A DNA stretch of 64,000 nt from Wocania ichthyoenteri Th78 (GTDB lineage: Bacteria > Bacteroidota > Bacteroidia > Flavobacteriales > Flavobacteriaceae), in NCBI RefSeq assembly GCF_000789235.1, contig NZ_KN525716.1:3454100-3518099 (forward strand), written 5' to 3'. Numbering within the stretch: position 1 is the first letter of the stretch; each line of letters begins with the position of its first letter. The position numbers and the translations under genes are program-made. A model generated the notes under the pieces. The model did no database searches and was not told where the DNA came from. It worked only from the letters and a program-made list of their open reading frames with translations. Below, in pieces: positions 52,735-60,850 of this stretch.

Positions 52735-53253
52735 ATGCAGGTTACAAATGTTCACAAACGAAAAATTAATCAGTCTAAAGTAGAAGTGATTAAGTTATTA
52801 AACACATTGTCAACTAAATACGATAAAATTTGGCCTTATGAAAAATGGCCAGCTATTCGTTTTAAAAACGGATTAAAAGTAGGTTCAGAAGGAGGTCATG
52901 GCCCAATAAAATATACGGTTGCTAGTATTGATTATAATGGTTGTATCGTCTTCAGTTTTACTAATACAGGGTTTAATGGAAATCATACACTTAAAGTTGA
53001 AGAGCTTAGTAATTCTGAAGTTGAGATATCGCATACTATTAAAATGAAAACTTCTGGGGCTGTTATTTTTTATTGGTTATTTATAGTTAAATGGTTACAC
53101 GATGCCTTAATTGAAGATGCTTTTGATAAATTAGAAAATCAGTTTTCATTAGAAAAAAAAGAAACAAAATATAATTTTTGGGTAAAATTCCTTAGGATGA
53201 TTAAAAGCAAAAAAAGTAAAACGCATTATAAATTAAATGTGATTGAAAAATGA
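52735..53253 (+). CDS. SRPBCC-fold protein, uncertain
   Basis: This 172-residue soluble protein has no signal peptide. The order of features (an opening strand KRKINQSKVEVIKLL, GHGPIKYTVASIDYNGCIVF, FTNTGFNGNHTLKVEELSNS, then an amphipathic C-terminal helix WLHDALIEDAFDKLENQF) is that of START/SRPBCC lipid- or ligand-binding proteins of Bacteroidota. It overlaps the ECF sigma-factor gene by 11 bases, so the two are translationally coupled. Its ligand is unknown, and the fold call is by pattern only. Confidence 0.65.
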   Translation: MQVTNVHKRKINQSKVEVIKLLNTLSTKYDKIWPYEKWPAIRFKNGLKVGSEGGHGPIKYTVASIDYNGCIVFSFTNTGFNGNHTLKVEELSNSEVEISHTIKMKTSGAVIFYWLFIVKWLHDALIEDAFDKLENQFSLEKKETKYNFWVKFLRMIKSKKSKTHYKLNVIEK

Positions 53254-53794
53254 TAAAACCATAGATGCGATGTTGGTAACCCAATACCTTTCTGGAGATG
53301 CTAATGCACTTACAGAGTTGGTTAAACGCTGGCACAAACTGTTTTGCGAAAAGGCGTATTGGTTGGTTAAAGATGCCGATGTTGCCAAAGATATTGCTCA
53401 GGAAAGTTGGAAAACCATTATAGTCAAGATTGATAAATTGCAAGACCCTAAAAGCTTCGGCGCTTGGGCGTTACGAATTGTTTACACTAAGGCTCTAGAT
53501 CATATAAATTCGAATAAAAGAACACATAATAATTTAGAACATTACAAATACGAACAAGATATTATGGTTGTTGAAAATGAGACTGATGAATCTTTAAAAA
53601 AAGCACTTTTAAAAGCGATTAAAAACTTGGTTGAACACCAACAAACCGTCATTAAATTGTTTTATGTTGAGGACTATTCATTAAAAGAAATTAGCGATAT
53701 TTTAAATATATCTGTCGGAACTGCTAAATCAAGATTATTTCATGCCAGAGAAAAATTGAAAGACACATTACAAGAAAAACGAAACGATTATTAA
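53243..53794 (+). CDS. ECF RNA polymerase sigma factor
   Basis: This 183-residue sigma-70 family ECF factor has region 2 (LVKDADVAKDIAQESWKTII, about residues 15-75) and region 4 (KNLVEHQQTVIKLFYVEDYS and EISDILNISVGTAKSRLFHA, about 125-180). It has no N- or C-terminal extension. The start overlaps the SRPBCC-like gene by 11 bases. The next gene, a DUF6768 membrane protein 63 bases downstream, is the obvious candidate partner, but it lacks a recognisable zinc-finger anti-sigma domain. Confidence 0.9.
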   Translation: MKNDKTIDAMLVTQYLSGDANALTELVKRWHKLFCEKAYWLVKDADVAKDIAQESWKTIIVKIDKLQDPKSFGAWALRIVYTKALDHINSNKRTHNNLEHYKYEQDIMVVENETDESLKKALLKAIKNLVEHQQTVIKLFYVEDYSLKEISDILNISVGTAKSRLFHAREKLKDTLQEKRNDY

Positions 53795-53796
53795 CA

Positions 53797-53804
53797 TATT
53801 TTTG
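53797..53804 (+). promoter_or_regulatory. Candidate -7 element before DUF6768
   Basis: TATTTTTG starts three bases after the sigma-factor stop and gives a leader of about 50 bases. It could let DUF6768 be transcribed on its own as well as with the sigma factor. Confidence 0.35.
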
Positions 53805-53857
53805 CTAAAGTTTACGTTAAGCGTAGTCTAAATGCGAAAATAAAAAATAAATTAATT

Positions 53858-54241
53858 ATGAAAAATAATATGGAAGACATCGATAAATTAATAAAAGAAA
53901 CATTAACCCAAGAGGAAGCTAAGTTTTATGACGATTTAGATGAGCAAAATGCACTGCAAATGGTAGGCGGATTATTTAAAGGAAAAAACAAATGGTTGCT
54001 AGTTATGATGAATATTATGACTTTAGTTTTTTTTGGATTATTTATTTACTGTTTAATACAATTTTTTAATGTAGAAGAAACTAAAGATTTATTAAAATGG
54101 GGGTTAGGAAGCCTTGTATTCTTGCTTGGTGTAAGCATGTTAAAGGTGTTTGCATGGATGCAAATGGACAAGAATGCTATTTTAAGAGAAATGAAACGAT
54201 TAGAACTACAAGTATCATCTTTATATCATAAAATCAGATAG
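53858..54241 (+). CDS. DUF6768 membrane protein, likely sigma-factor partner
   Basis: This 127-residue protein has an acidic N-terminal segment (MEDIDKLIKETLTQEEAKFY), two membrane helices (about 45-66 and 80-103) and a C-terminal coiled helix (MKRLELQVSSLYHKIR). It fits the DUF6768 pattern, found in Bacteroidota next to ECF sigma factors. An anti-sigma or membrane-sensing role is inferred from position only. The methionine at 53870 is an alternative start. Confidence 0.75.
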   Translation: MKNNMEDIDKLIKETLTQEEAKFYDDLDEQNALQMVGGLFKGKNKWLLVMMNIMTLVFFGLFIYCLIQFFNVEETKDLLKWGLGSLVFLLGVSMLKVFAWMQMDKNAILREMKRLELQVSSLYHKIR

Positions 54242-54399
54242 AATTTTAAAACGCCATAAATATTTATTAATATTGCAATTCCTAGGGATGATTTCTCTCC
54301 CACGCTGCTTTTTCGGATTCTTCGAAAGAATAAAGGTACAGAAGGAATGGTTATTTTAGATATCCATTTGTTTGGGTATTAACTTTAAAATTTATTAAA
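54242..54399. other. Spacer before the ornithine aminotransferase gene
   Basis: A short palindrome (attctt-cga-aagaat, 54318-54332) is followed by no T-run. I see no clear promoter; taactttaa near 54379 is a poor match. No coding potential. Confidence 0.4.
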
Positions 54400-55644
54400 A
54401 TGGCTGTTTTAGACCACATTTCGTCGCAAGAAGCGATGGCATTAGAAAACAAGTATGGCGCTCAAAATTATCATCCACTTCCTGTAGTATTAAGTAGAGG
54501 AGAAGGTGTTTATGTTTGGGACGTAGAAGGTAAGCAATACTACGATTTTTTGTCGGCTTATTCATCTGTAAATCAAGGGCATTGTCACCCAAAAATTGTT
54601 GAGGCTTTAACAAAGCAATCGCAAACACTTACATTAACTTCGCGCGCATTTTACAACGATATGCTTGGGAAATACGAAAAGTATGTGACTGAGTATTTTG
54701 GTTTCGATAAAGTATTACCAATAAATACAGGAGCAGAAGCTGTTGAAACCGCATTAAAAGTATGCCGAAAATGGGCTTACGAGGTTAAAGGCATTGATAC
54801 AAATAAAGCAAAAATTATTGTTTGTAAAAACAACTTTCATGGGCGAACAACGACTATTATTTCGTTTTCTAACGATCCTGTAGCTCGTAAAAATTTTGGA
54901 CCGTTTACTGATGGATTTATTAAAATTGAATACGATAATCTTCAAGCTCTAGAAGATACTTTAGAAAGTAGTTCTGATATTGCTGGATTTTTAGTTGAAC
55001 CCATTCAAGGTGAAGCGGGAGTTTATGTTCCAAGCGAAGGTTATTTAGCAAAGGCAAAGGCTTTATGCGAAAAATATAACGTGTTATTTATCGCAGACGA
55101 AGTACAAACTGGTATTGCCAGAACAGGAAGAATGCTTGCTGTTGATCATGAAAATGTTAAACCAGACATTTTAGTTTTAGGTAAGGCGTTAAGCGGTGGC
55201 ATTTATCCTGTATCTGCGGTGTTAGCCAATAATGAGATTATGAGTGTTATCAGACCTGGAAATCACGGTAGTACTTATGGCGGAAATCCTGTTGCAGCAG
55301 CAGTTGCAATGGCGGCATTAGATGTAGTAAAAGATGAACAACTTACTGAAAATGCTGAACGTTTAGGAATACTATTTAGAGCTGAAATAAATAAATATAT
55401 CGAGGAAAGTAATATTGTTAATTTAGTTAGAGGAAAAGGGCTTTTAAATGCCATTGTAATTAATGATGATGAAGACAGTGATACCGCTTGGAATATTTGT
55501 TTAGCATTACGCGATAACGGTTTGCTTGCAAAACCAACACACGGAAACATTATCCGTTTTGCACCACCTTTAGTAATGACTGAAGCCCAATTATTAGATT
55601 GCGTAAGCATCATTACAGAGACCTTAAAAAAGTTTGAAAACTAA
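54400..55644 (+). CDS. rocD: Ornithine--oxo-acid transaminase
   Basis: This 414-residue class III aminotransferase converts ornithine and 2-oxoglutarate to glutamate semialdehyde and glutamate (arginine/proline metabolism). The PLP lysine is K262 in [17 protein letters not shown]. Other landmarks are [42 protein letters not shown] and [13 protein letters not shown] (Asp for the pyridine nitrogen). The N-terminus lacks the typical acetylornithine aminotransferase pattern and favours RocD. The gene ends five bases before the broken DUF5362 gene. Confidence 0.93.
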   Translation: MAVLDHISSQEAMALENKYGAQNYHPLPVVLSRGEGVYVWDVEGKQYYDFLSAYSSVNQGHCHPKIVEALTKQSQTLTLTSRAFYNDMLGKYEKYVTEYFGFDKVLPINTGAEAVETALKVCRKWAYEVKGIDTNKAKIIVCKNNFHGRTTTIISFSNDPVARKNFGPFTDGFIKIEYDNLQALEDTLESSSDIAGFLVEPIQGEAGVYVPSEGYLAKAKALCEKYNVLFIADEVQTGIARTGRMLAVDHENVKPDILVLGKALSGGIYPVSAVLANNEIMSVIRPGNHGSTYGGNPVAAAVAMAALDVVKDEQLTENAERLGILFRAEINKYIEESNIVNLVRGKGLLNAIVINDDEDSDTAWNICLALRDNGLLAKPTHGNIIRFAPPLVMTEAQLLDCVSIITETLKKFEN

Positions 55645-55649
55645 ATAAT

Positions 55650-56108
55650 ATGGAACAAAAATCGGCTTTTGAAAGTTTTGAGCTAGAAGTAAATGATGAG
55701 ATTAAAGGCTTGTTAAAATAAACATCATCATGGACTTATTTCCTGTCTATACTCGGTTTTATAGGTATAGGACTTATGGTTATTTTTGGAATATTTTTTG
55801 GTGCCATAATGAGTTCAAGTGCATTGGGAGATAATAATCCGTATGCAGCTATGGGCTTTTCAATGGGTTATTTTGGACTTATATATGTAGTTATGGCACT
55901 CATTTATTTTTTTCCAATTTATTATTTATTCAATTTTTCGAGAAAGATGAAAAGCGCTTTAAGCACCGCTAATAAAGATGATTTTAAATCGGCTTTCACT
56001 AATTTAAAATCGCATTATAAATACATGGGTATTTTTACTATTGTAATTATTAGTATTTATGTTTTAATAATTGTTGGCAGTATGTTGTTTGCAGCATCTT
56101 CATTTTAA
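55650..56108 (+). pseudogene. DUF5362-like membrane protein with in-frame stop codon
   Basis: The frame starts with ATG at 55650 (MEQKSAFESFELEVNDEIKG) and reads 23 codons to a TAA at 55719-55721. It then continues in the same frame through TSSWTYFLSILGFIGIGLMV and three membrane helices to 56108. A GAA-to-TAA change (one base) would explain it, since a Glu fits the family pattern at that place. The rest is intact: helices at about residues 30-52, 63-86 and 118-140 of the restored protein. Translation from an internal ATG at 55776 would omit helix 1. It may be a true pseudogene, a sequencing error, or read through. The bidirectional terminator at 56130-56183 follows. Confidence 0.7.
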
Positions 56109-56129
56109 AAAAAATAATATTTATTGTAT

Positions 56130-56183
56130 AAAAAAAGCGACCAAGGTTGTTGAGGAAACTCAAAACATGGTCGCTTTTTTTTT
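56130..56183. terminator. Bidirectional rho-independent terminator
   Basis: The arms AGCGACCA (56136-56143) and TGGTCGCT (56168-56175) are flanked by A-runs and T-runs, and the inner part (gttgttgag with ctcaaaac) can extend the stem. A-tract at the left and T-tract at the right let it end transcription from both sides. It fits the convergent gap between DUF5362 and the CCC-motif gene. Confidence 0.9.
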
Positions 56184-56198
56184 GTTATAGTGAAAATT

Positions 56199-56531
56199 TT
56201 ATTGTCCCATCATTTCTTGTATTCTTTCTTGTAAAAGCTCTTGGTCTTGCATAGTGTCCCAACCAAAAGTTGTTACAGCCCATAAAACAAAAAGTAAATA
56301 TAATGCGCTTAATACAATTCCTATAATAGCTAAAATTTTACCAGTTTTTACATTCTGAAATCCAGTATAGCCTTCTGGATTTTCAGCATAAACTTTAGTG
56401 GCTTTGTTTGCTAATACTATAGCTACAATACCAAGTATTAAGCCTATTATACCGTAGCAACAGCATGTTACAATTGATAAGATTCCGAATACTAAAATAA
56501 GCGTTGCATTTGGTAGTTTTTGTTGTTCCAT
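56199..56531 (-). CDS. CCC-motif (DUF4190-like) membrane protein
   Basis: This 110-residue protein has two hydrophobic helices (about 11-40 and 68-92), the first carrying the hallmark FGILSIVTCCCYGIIGLILGIVAIVLANK with a run of three Cys. The second follows GYTGFQNVKTGKILAIIGIVLSALYLL. Proteins of this type are annotated CCC-motif membrane proteins in Bacteroidota; their function is not known. It is preceded by the DUF2752 gene on the same strand with a nine-base gap, and it ends near the bidirectional terminator. Confidence 0.85.
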   Translation of the reverse strand: MEQQKLPNATLILVFGILSIVTCCCYGIIGLILGIVAIVLANKATKVYAENPEGYTGFQNVKTGKILAIIGIVLSALYLLFVLWAVTTFGWDTMQDQELLQERIQEMMGQ

Positions 56532-56540
56532 GTTTTTGAT

Positions 56541-56831
56541 TTATTTGATTATAAAAGTTTTAATTATAAAATTCCCAATGATAATTGTAACATTAAGAAT
56601 AGCCAAAATAATAATAATTTTATTAGCGTACTTAAAATTTTTAAATGTATTTATGGCAACTATCACAAAAAGCAGTATTAACGTATATATTGCTGGATAC
56701 ATATAAAAGGCATCAACAAAATTTCCATGACCTATTAAAGATATTGAGCGTTGCATACCGCAACCCATACAATCCACCCCAAAAAGTTTTTTGTTTAAAC
56801 AGGGCAGCATATAGTCTTCTAAAGCTTGCAT
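56541..56831 (-). CDS. DUF2752 family membrane protein
   Basis: This 96-residue protein has two hydrophobic helices and the DUF2752 Cys motif VDCMGCGMQRSISLIGHGNF (CxxCGMxR). Family members commonly pair with CCC-motif/TM2-type membrane proteins, as here (nine-base gap). No function is known. It is first in a two-gene transcript. Confidence 0.85.
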   Translation of the reverse strand: MQALEDYMLPCLNKKLFGVDCMGCGMQRSISLIGHGNFVDAFYMYPAIYTLILLFVIVAINTFKNFKYANKIIIILAILNVTIIIGNFIIKTFIIK

Positions 56832-56904
56832 TAAAAGTTTAAGTTTTTTCCAAATTTAGACAAAAGTGTGAGTAAATAACAGTTTTTAAAAACTAAATTG
56901 ATGT

Positions 56905-58776
56905 TTAATTTTTATTAGAAATTATTACTTTTTTAGTGAAATTTTGATTGTTAGACGAGCTAATTCTAGCGATATAAACACCATCACTCAAAGATTTTGT
57001 AGAAAATGTATAGCTGTTTTTTGTTTCTAAAATGTTTTGATTCAATACTTGCTTTCCAGAAACATCAAATAAGTTAAACGATTTTATATTTAAAGCGTTA
57101 GGGTTTATAATTTTTAATTCTGAAATGGTATTGTTTTGAAAGATGTTGAAATCATTAAAAATAGTAGTATCAACAGTTAATGATTGACTATTAAAAGTAA
57201 TCTCAAAACGATTGTTGTATGTGCCTTTTTCTAAAATAATTTCAAAAGCTCCATTTTTAACATCTGTGTAGGTATTATTAACGTTATCATAAACATAAAT
57301 GTCTACATCTGTTGGTACATCTTTTAATTGGTTAACTTTAATGCTAAAAGGTGTATTGTCATTCTCAGCTTTTAAGCCAAAGGGAATTCTTGTTGTTTCA
57401 TCATAATTAATAGACTTAATAGTCAGTTCTTGATTTTCTGAAATTAAATAAGCATCAGAATTTAACGAATGAATATTTATACCGTCATAAAATCGATTGT
57501 AGGTTATATTATTTGGTGTAGAATTTCGAAAAGCAATTACATTTTCTTTATAAAAAGTATTGTTTACTTTGGTGTGTATCCTAATTTCTGGAATAACTGT
57601 TGGGTTTTCTAAAACAGATTTGTAGTCTACTTTATTATGAGACATAATAATAGTTTCTTTTTTTGAATCCTTTTTTTCTTTATTAGATTTTGCAAAGATA
57701 GAGCCATCACCTCCAGTAGTAGAATCTTCAATTCTATAAATGCGCATACTGTTTGTAAACTCGAAATTCCCTCCAGAACCATTACTACTTACAACAAAAC
57801 CTTGACCTACTGCAGCAAAACGCCTTGAGTTGTTAGCGCTATAATCGGTAGTGTTGCCGGTAGTTGTTGTGTTTGTACTACCATCTCCATTATAGCTTTC
57901 AAAAGCAGCAGTAGCATAAGTTCCATTATCTGCTAAATTACCAGGTGCACCAGGTGTGTAAATACTATATCCTCCTTCATAACTAGCCAATGTATGAGAA
58001 TTTTTAGGTTTTTGTTCCCAAAAAAATATTTCTCCACTTAAAACTGTTTGATTTGTGGCGTTAATTAAAAATAATTTTAAGTCTAATGCTGAAGGGTATG
58101 GGTTTCCTGTTAAGGTTTCTGCTCTATTTGGTATTCCAGAATTTGGTTCATCGTCGGTACCATCATAAGCACAACTAACCGTAATAGTACCGTTATTTGG
58201 TCTGCCTCTAAAATCTAAAACATTATTAGAGTTTGGGCTTCCTTTTAGTGTAAACCCATAGCCAGTAGTAATTGGATTGTTATCGAAAACTTGATTCCAA
58301 CCAAAATAACCTTCACCATCTATTAGAGTGTATATCCAATAATTTGAAAGTTGAGTAGCTGTACCATTATAAGAAGATGTAAATAAATATGCTGATGATG
58401 CAACGTTGGTTAAATCTGTATAATCTGCTGGATCATGCAAACTATTATCACCCTGAAAAGACACGTTTGCTTGCGTTGTACCATCTACACTTATGCCAAC
58501 TGGAGAACACCAAAAATTATATTCATAAATGCCAGTGGTTTGATTTTGATAAATAGATAACTCACCAGCATCAGAATTTTTAGTATCTGCATTCTGTAAA
58601 AGTTGAGCATTACCTCTAAAATAAAGGTTAGATGTAGGAGTTTCAAGTCTAATATCATCATTTACAAATACAACTACGTCTCTTGAGTACAAATAAGTGT
58701 CATTTGCAACATATAAATCTTGAGCAAAAGATAGATTTGCAGTTAATAATAATATAATAGTAAATCTTAGGGGCAT
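56905..58776 (-). CDS. T9SS-secreted protein with type A sorting domain
   Basis: This 623-residue exported protein has a signal peptide (about 1-18, ending SFA-Q) and a large beta-rich body with many Asn/Thr. The C-terminal type A sorting domain of about 75 residues (FNLFDVSGKQVLNQNIL, then SLSDGVYIARISS, ending KKVIISNKN) targets it to the type IX secretion system and the cell surface. The body contains no catalytic motif I recognise; it resembles surface or adhesin-like cargo. A good promoter (58802-58831) and a large inverted repeat lie directly upstream. Confidence 0.88.
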   Translation of the reverse strand: MPLRFTIILLLTANLSFAQDLYVANDTYLYSRDVVVFVNDDIRLETPTSNLYFRGNAQLLQNADTKNSDAGELSIYQNQTTGIYEYNFWCSPVGISVDGTTQANVSFQGDNSLHDPADYTDLTNVASSAYLFTSSYNGTATQLSNYWIYTLIDGEGYFGWNQVFDNNPITTGYGFTLKGSPNSNNVLDFRGRPNNGTITVSCAYDGTDDEPNSGIPNRAETLTGNPYPSALDLKLFLINATNQTVLSGEIFFWEQKPKNSHTLASYEGGYSIYTPGAPGNLADNGTYATAAFESYNGDGSTNTTTTGNTTDYSANNSRRFAAVGQGFVVSSNGSGGNFEFTNSMRIYRIEDSTTGGDGSIFAKSNKEKKDSKKETIIMSHNKVDYKSVLENPTVIPEIRIHTKVNNTFYKENVIAFRNSTPNNITYNRFYDGINIHSLNSDAYLISENQELTIKSINYDETTRIPFGLKAENDNTPFSIKVNQLKDVPTDVDIYVYDNVNNTYTDVKNGAFEIILEKGTYNNRFEITFNSQSLTVDTTIFNDFNIFQNNTISELKIINPNALNIKSFNLFDVSGKQVLNQNILETKNSYTFSTKSLSDGVYIARISSSNNQNFTKKVIISNKN

Positions 58777-58801
58777 AAAAATATACTTAGTGTTTAAATA
58801 A

Positions 58802-58831
58802 CAAATATAGTTTTTTTTAGTTAAATAGCAA
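58802..58831 (-). promoter_or_regulatory. Promoter of the T9SS cargo gene
   Basis: On the minus strand TTG (58831-58829), a 19-base spacer and TATATTTG (58809-58802) are an excellent fit to the Bacteroidota consensus. The predicted start of transcription is about 18 bases before the ATG. The -33 lies in the left arm of the inverted repeat. Confidence 0.7.
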
Positions 58832-58875
58832 TATATCGTCTAAAAGTGTATTTAAACGATATATTGCTATTTAAC
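58820..58875. repeat. Perfect 20-bp inverted repeat overlapping a promoter
   Basis: Arms at 58820-58839 and 58856-58875 are exact reverse complements, with a 16-nt spacer that can add four more pairs. No T-run follows on either strand. It lies between the T9SS cargo gene and the small membrane gene and covers the -33 of the former, so it is a candidate operator or cruciform. Confidence 0.65.
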
Positions 58876-58942
58876 CAAGAATTATTTATACAAAATCTAT
58901 TTTTTAGCGTAATTTGGTTGTTTAATTTTAAGTGATTTATTA

Positions 58943-59143
58943 ATGAAATATTTTAATTATATATTGATAGTTTTAGGTGCTATTATAGCTATATATTCAA
59001 AAACAGGAACTGATCAAAATCAGTATATTTTAATTGGAGGTATTGTGGTGCTAATGATTGGAATTTATAGAATTTCTAGAAATATTCCCAGTAAAAATAT
59101 AAATGATGATTCTGTTGATACTAATAAAGAAGATATAATATGA
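58943..59143 (+). CDS. Small two-helix membrane protein
   Basis: This 66-residue protein has two helices (about 5-22 and 28-46) and a charged tail ([13 protein letters not shown]). No family is recognised. The stop overlaps the start of the Smr gene by four bases, which is a strong sign of a translated, co-expressed gene. The sequence gives no hint of function. Confidence 0.6.
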   Translation: MKYFNYILIVLGAIIAIYSKTGTDQNQYILIGGIVVLMIGIYRISRNIPSKNINDDSVDTNKEDII

Positions 59144-59703
59144 TTTTTAAAACTGGAGATGCCGTATTAGTTTTAGATGAAGATTTATCTGGTGTTATAA
59201 AAAAAATAAGCGGCGATTCTATTTCAATTGAAACTGAAGATGGTTTTTTGTTAGATTTTAAAGCAGATGAATTGGTTAAAAGTAAGTCTGATAAAGGCAT
59301 GAAAGATGAATTGTTTTCGCATTCAAGTATTAATGCCGTTATTTCTGAAAAAGAACAACCAAAAAGGAAAGTCACAAAAAAAGTAAAAGCGAAAGATCGT
59401 TACGAGCCTACTATGGAGGTAGATTTGCATATTAATCAATTAGTAAGATCTCCAAAAGGGATGAGTAATCATGATATGCTAACCTTACAATTAGATACAG
59501 CTAGAAGACAGTTAGAATTCGCCATAAAAAACCGCATTCAAAAAATGGTATTTATCCATGGTGTTGGAGAAGGTGTTTTAAAAATAGAATTAGATTATCT
59601 TTTTGGGCGTTACAACAATGTAAAATTCTACGATGCCAATTACCAAAAATATGGTTTAGGAGCTACCGAAGTTTATATTTATCAAAATGTAGCTACTAAT
59701 TAA
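59140..59703 (+). CDS. Smr-domain protein (MutS2 C-terminal type)
   Basis: This 187-residue protein has an N-terminal beta-barrel-like segment ([20 protein letters not shown]), a charged linker and a C-terminal Smr domain (about 105-185) with [24 protein letters not shown] and [12 protein letters not shown]. Smr domains nick nucleic acids, in DNA branches or stalled mRNA (as MutS2 or SmrB do); here the domain stands without MutS2. It overlaps the small membrane gene by four bases and the lipoprotein gene by eight at the 3' end, tail to tail. Confidence 0.88.
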   Translation: MIFKTGDAVLVLDEDLSGVIKKISGDSISIETEDGFLLDFKADELVKSKSDKGMKDELFSHSSINAVISEKEQPKRKVTKKVKAKDRYEPTMEVDLHINQLVRSPKGMSNHDMLTLQLDTARRQLEFAIKNRIQKMVFIHGVGEGVLKIELDYLFGRYNNVKFYDANYQKYGLGATEVYIYQNVATN

Positions 59704-60601
59704 AAGCTGGAGTTACAGTTCTTGTTCCTTTTGTTTTGCTATTAGATAACTCACCAAAATCAAGTTCGTCTTGAGATAAAATTTCTATATCAATTCCTTT
59801 TAAGTTTAAAATAACAATGTATGTTTGGCTTATCGTATGTTTTCTGTAAACAGTTGCAGGTGGTGTATCTGTATTTGCAACGTCTTTATTTAAATAATCT
59901 GCTCCAATATCGTTATTTGTAACATCGTTTATTGGGTTTTGGTCTTGTGTATTTGTTTCTTCATCTCTAGTATCAATACCATCACCATCATCATCTTTAT
60001 CTAAATAATTTGGTACTCCATCACCATCAGTATCATCATTAGTAAAATCTCCATCCTTATTTAAATCTTCATCTTTAGTAGGCACATTATCACCATCGTC
60101 GTCTTCATCAATATAGTTTGGTAAACCATCACCATCTGTATCATCATTCTCTAAATTATCATCACCATTAACATCTTCTAATGCAGCAGGAACGCCATCA
60201 TTATCATCTTCAGTTAAAGTTGTATTAATTACAGCTTCACAACTGCTATCATAATCATTTATAATATTAATATCTGAAGAGGGAATATCTTTACAAAATA
60301 AGTCGGTACCCGTAATTTTAGTATTACTATAAGTTCTGTAATTAAGTGTTCCTGTTTTTGCGGTGGTAAATGTGTTATCATCACCAACTGCTAAAAGATC
60401 ATCAATTGTTAATGAAGTAATAATAACTGAAAGGGATTCAGATGGGTCACTTTTTGTTTTGTACAGCACTAAACCTTTAACACCTTGGCATGCACTATAA
60501 TTACCTTCAAAATCTAATTCCACATCGATAATATCACCATCACTACAAGAAGAAAGACAAACAAAACTAAAAGTTAATAAAGTGAAAAATAATTTACGCA
60601 T
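59696..60601 (-). CDS. Lipoprotein with calcium-binding TSP3-like repeats
   Basis: This 301-residue protein has a lipoprotein signal ending CLSSCSD (Cys about residue 19). From about residue 130 to 225 it has a run of Asp-rich repeats of the thrombospondin type 3 kind ([37 protein letters not shown]), which bind calcium and form a rigid rod. The N-terminal domain ([13 protein letters not shown]) is a small beta fold without known family. The C-terminus ([16 protein letters not shown]) ends in a beta-rich segment. It is probably a surface-exposed or periplasmic anchor. Confidence 0.8.
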   Translation of the reverse strand: MRKLFFTLLTFSFVCLSSCSDGDIIDVELDFEGNYSACQGVKGLVLYKTKSDPSESLSVIITSLTIDDLLAVGDDNTFTTAKTGTLNYRTYSNTKITGTDLFCKDIPSSDINIINDYDSSCEAVINTTLTEDDNDGVPAALEDVNGDDNLENDDTDGDGLPNYIDEDDDGDNVPTKDEDLNKDGDFTNDDTDGDGVPNYLDKDDDGDGIDTRDEETNTQDQNPINDVTNNDIGADYLNKDVANTDTPPATVYRKHTISQTYIVILNLKGIDIEILSQDELDFGELSNSKTKGTRTVTPAFN

Positions 60602-60618
60602 GTGTTTGGGTTTTAAAG

Positions 60619-60626
60619 CAAAAATA
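60619..60626 (-). promoter_or_regulatory. Candidate -7 element of the TSP3-repeat lipoprotein
   Basis: TATTTTTG on the minus strand ends 17 bases before the ATG at 60601. No TTG is at the standard distance. Confidence 0.4.
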
Positions 60627-60653
60627 TAGAATTGTTATTTATAACGTATCATA

Positions 60654-60683
60654 TTGATAATAATTTTATTTCAAGTATTTTTG
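60654..60683 (+). promoter_or_regulatory. Promoter of the cysteine desulfurase gene
   Basis: TTG (60654-60656), 19-base spacer and TATTTTTG (60676-60683) match the Bacteroidota consensus. The transcript would start near 60690 and have a leader of about 160 bases. Confidence 0.65.
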
Positions 60684-60697
60684 GCACTTAAAAGTGC
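60684..60697. promoter_or_regulatory. 14-bp palindrome at the cysteine desulfurase transcription start
   Basis: GCACTT-AA-AAGTGC is a perfect palindrome adjoining the -7 element, where a repressor would block RNA polymerase. The half GCACTT recurs at 60801. Confidence 0.5.
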
Positions 60698-60738
60698 ATT
60701 GAATTATTTTATGCCGTTTTAAGTTGAAAAATAGATTA

Positions 60739-60825
60739 AACATCCATGACTAAATAATATAGTCACACAGTTAAATTATTATTATGGATGTTACATTCAT
60801 GCACTTAGCAAAGCCGAAGTGTGAC
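60739..60825 (+). ncRNA. Structured 5' leader with competing stems
   Basis: An outer stem pairs 60739-60747 with 60784-60792, and inside it 60747-60752 pairs with 60760-60765. The segment 60762-60768 (gtcacac) can instead pair with 60819-60825 (gtgtgac), which overlaps the first inner stem, so the two are mutually exclusive. A further stem (60802-60806 with 60817-60821) competes for the right side. It could be a regulatory RNA leader of the cysteine desulfurase gene, or leftover repeat DNA. Confidence 0.35.
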
Positions 60826-60850
60826 CATAGAGAAATAATAAATATAACAC

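Noticed and set aside
56645-56842. Plus-strand frame opposite DUF2752
   Set aside because: It is the complement of the DUF2752 gene, which has the clear Cys motif and operon context.
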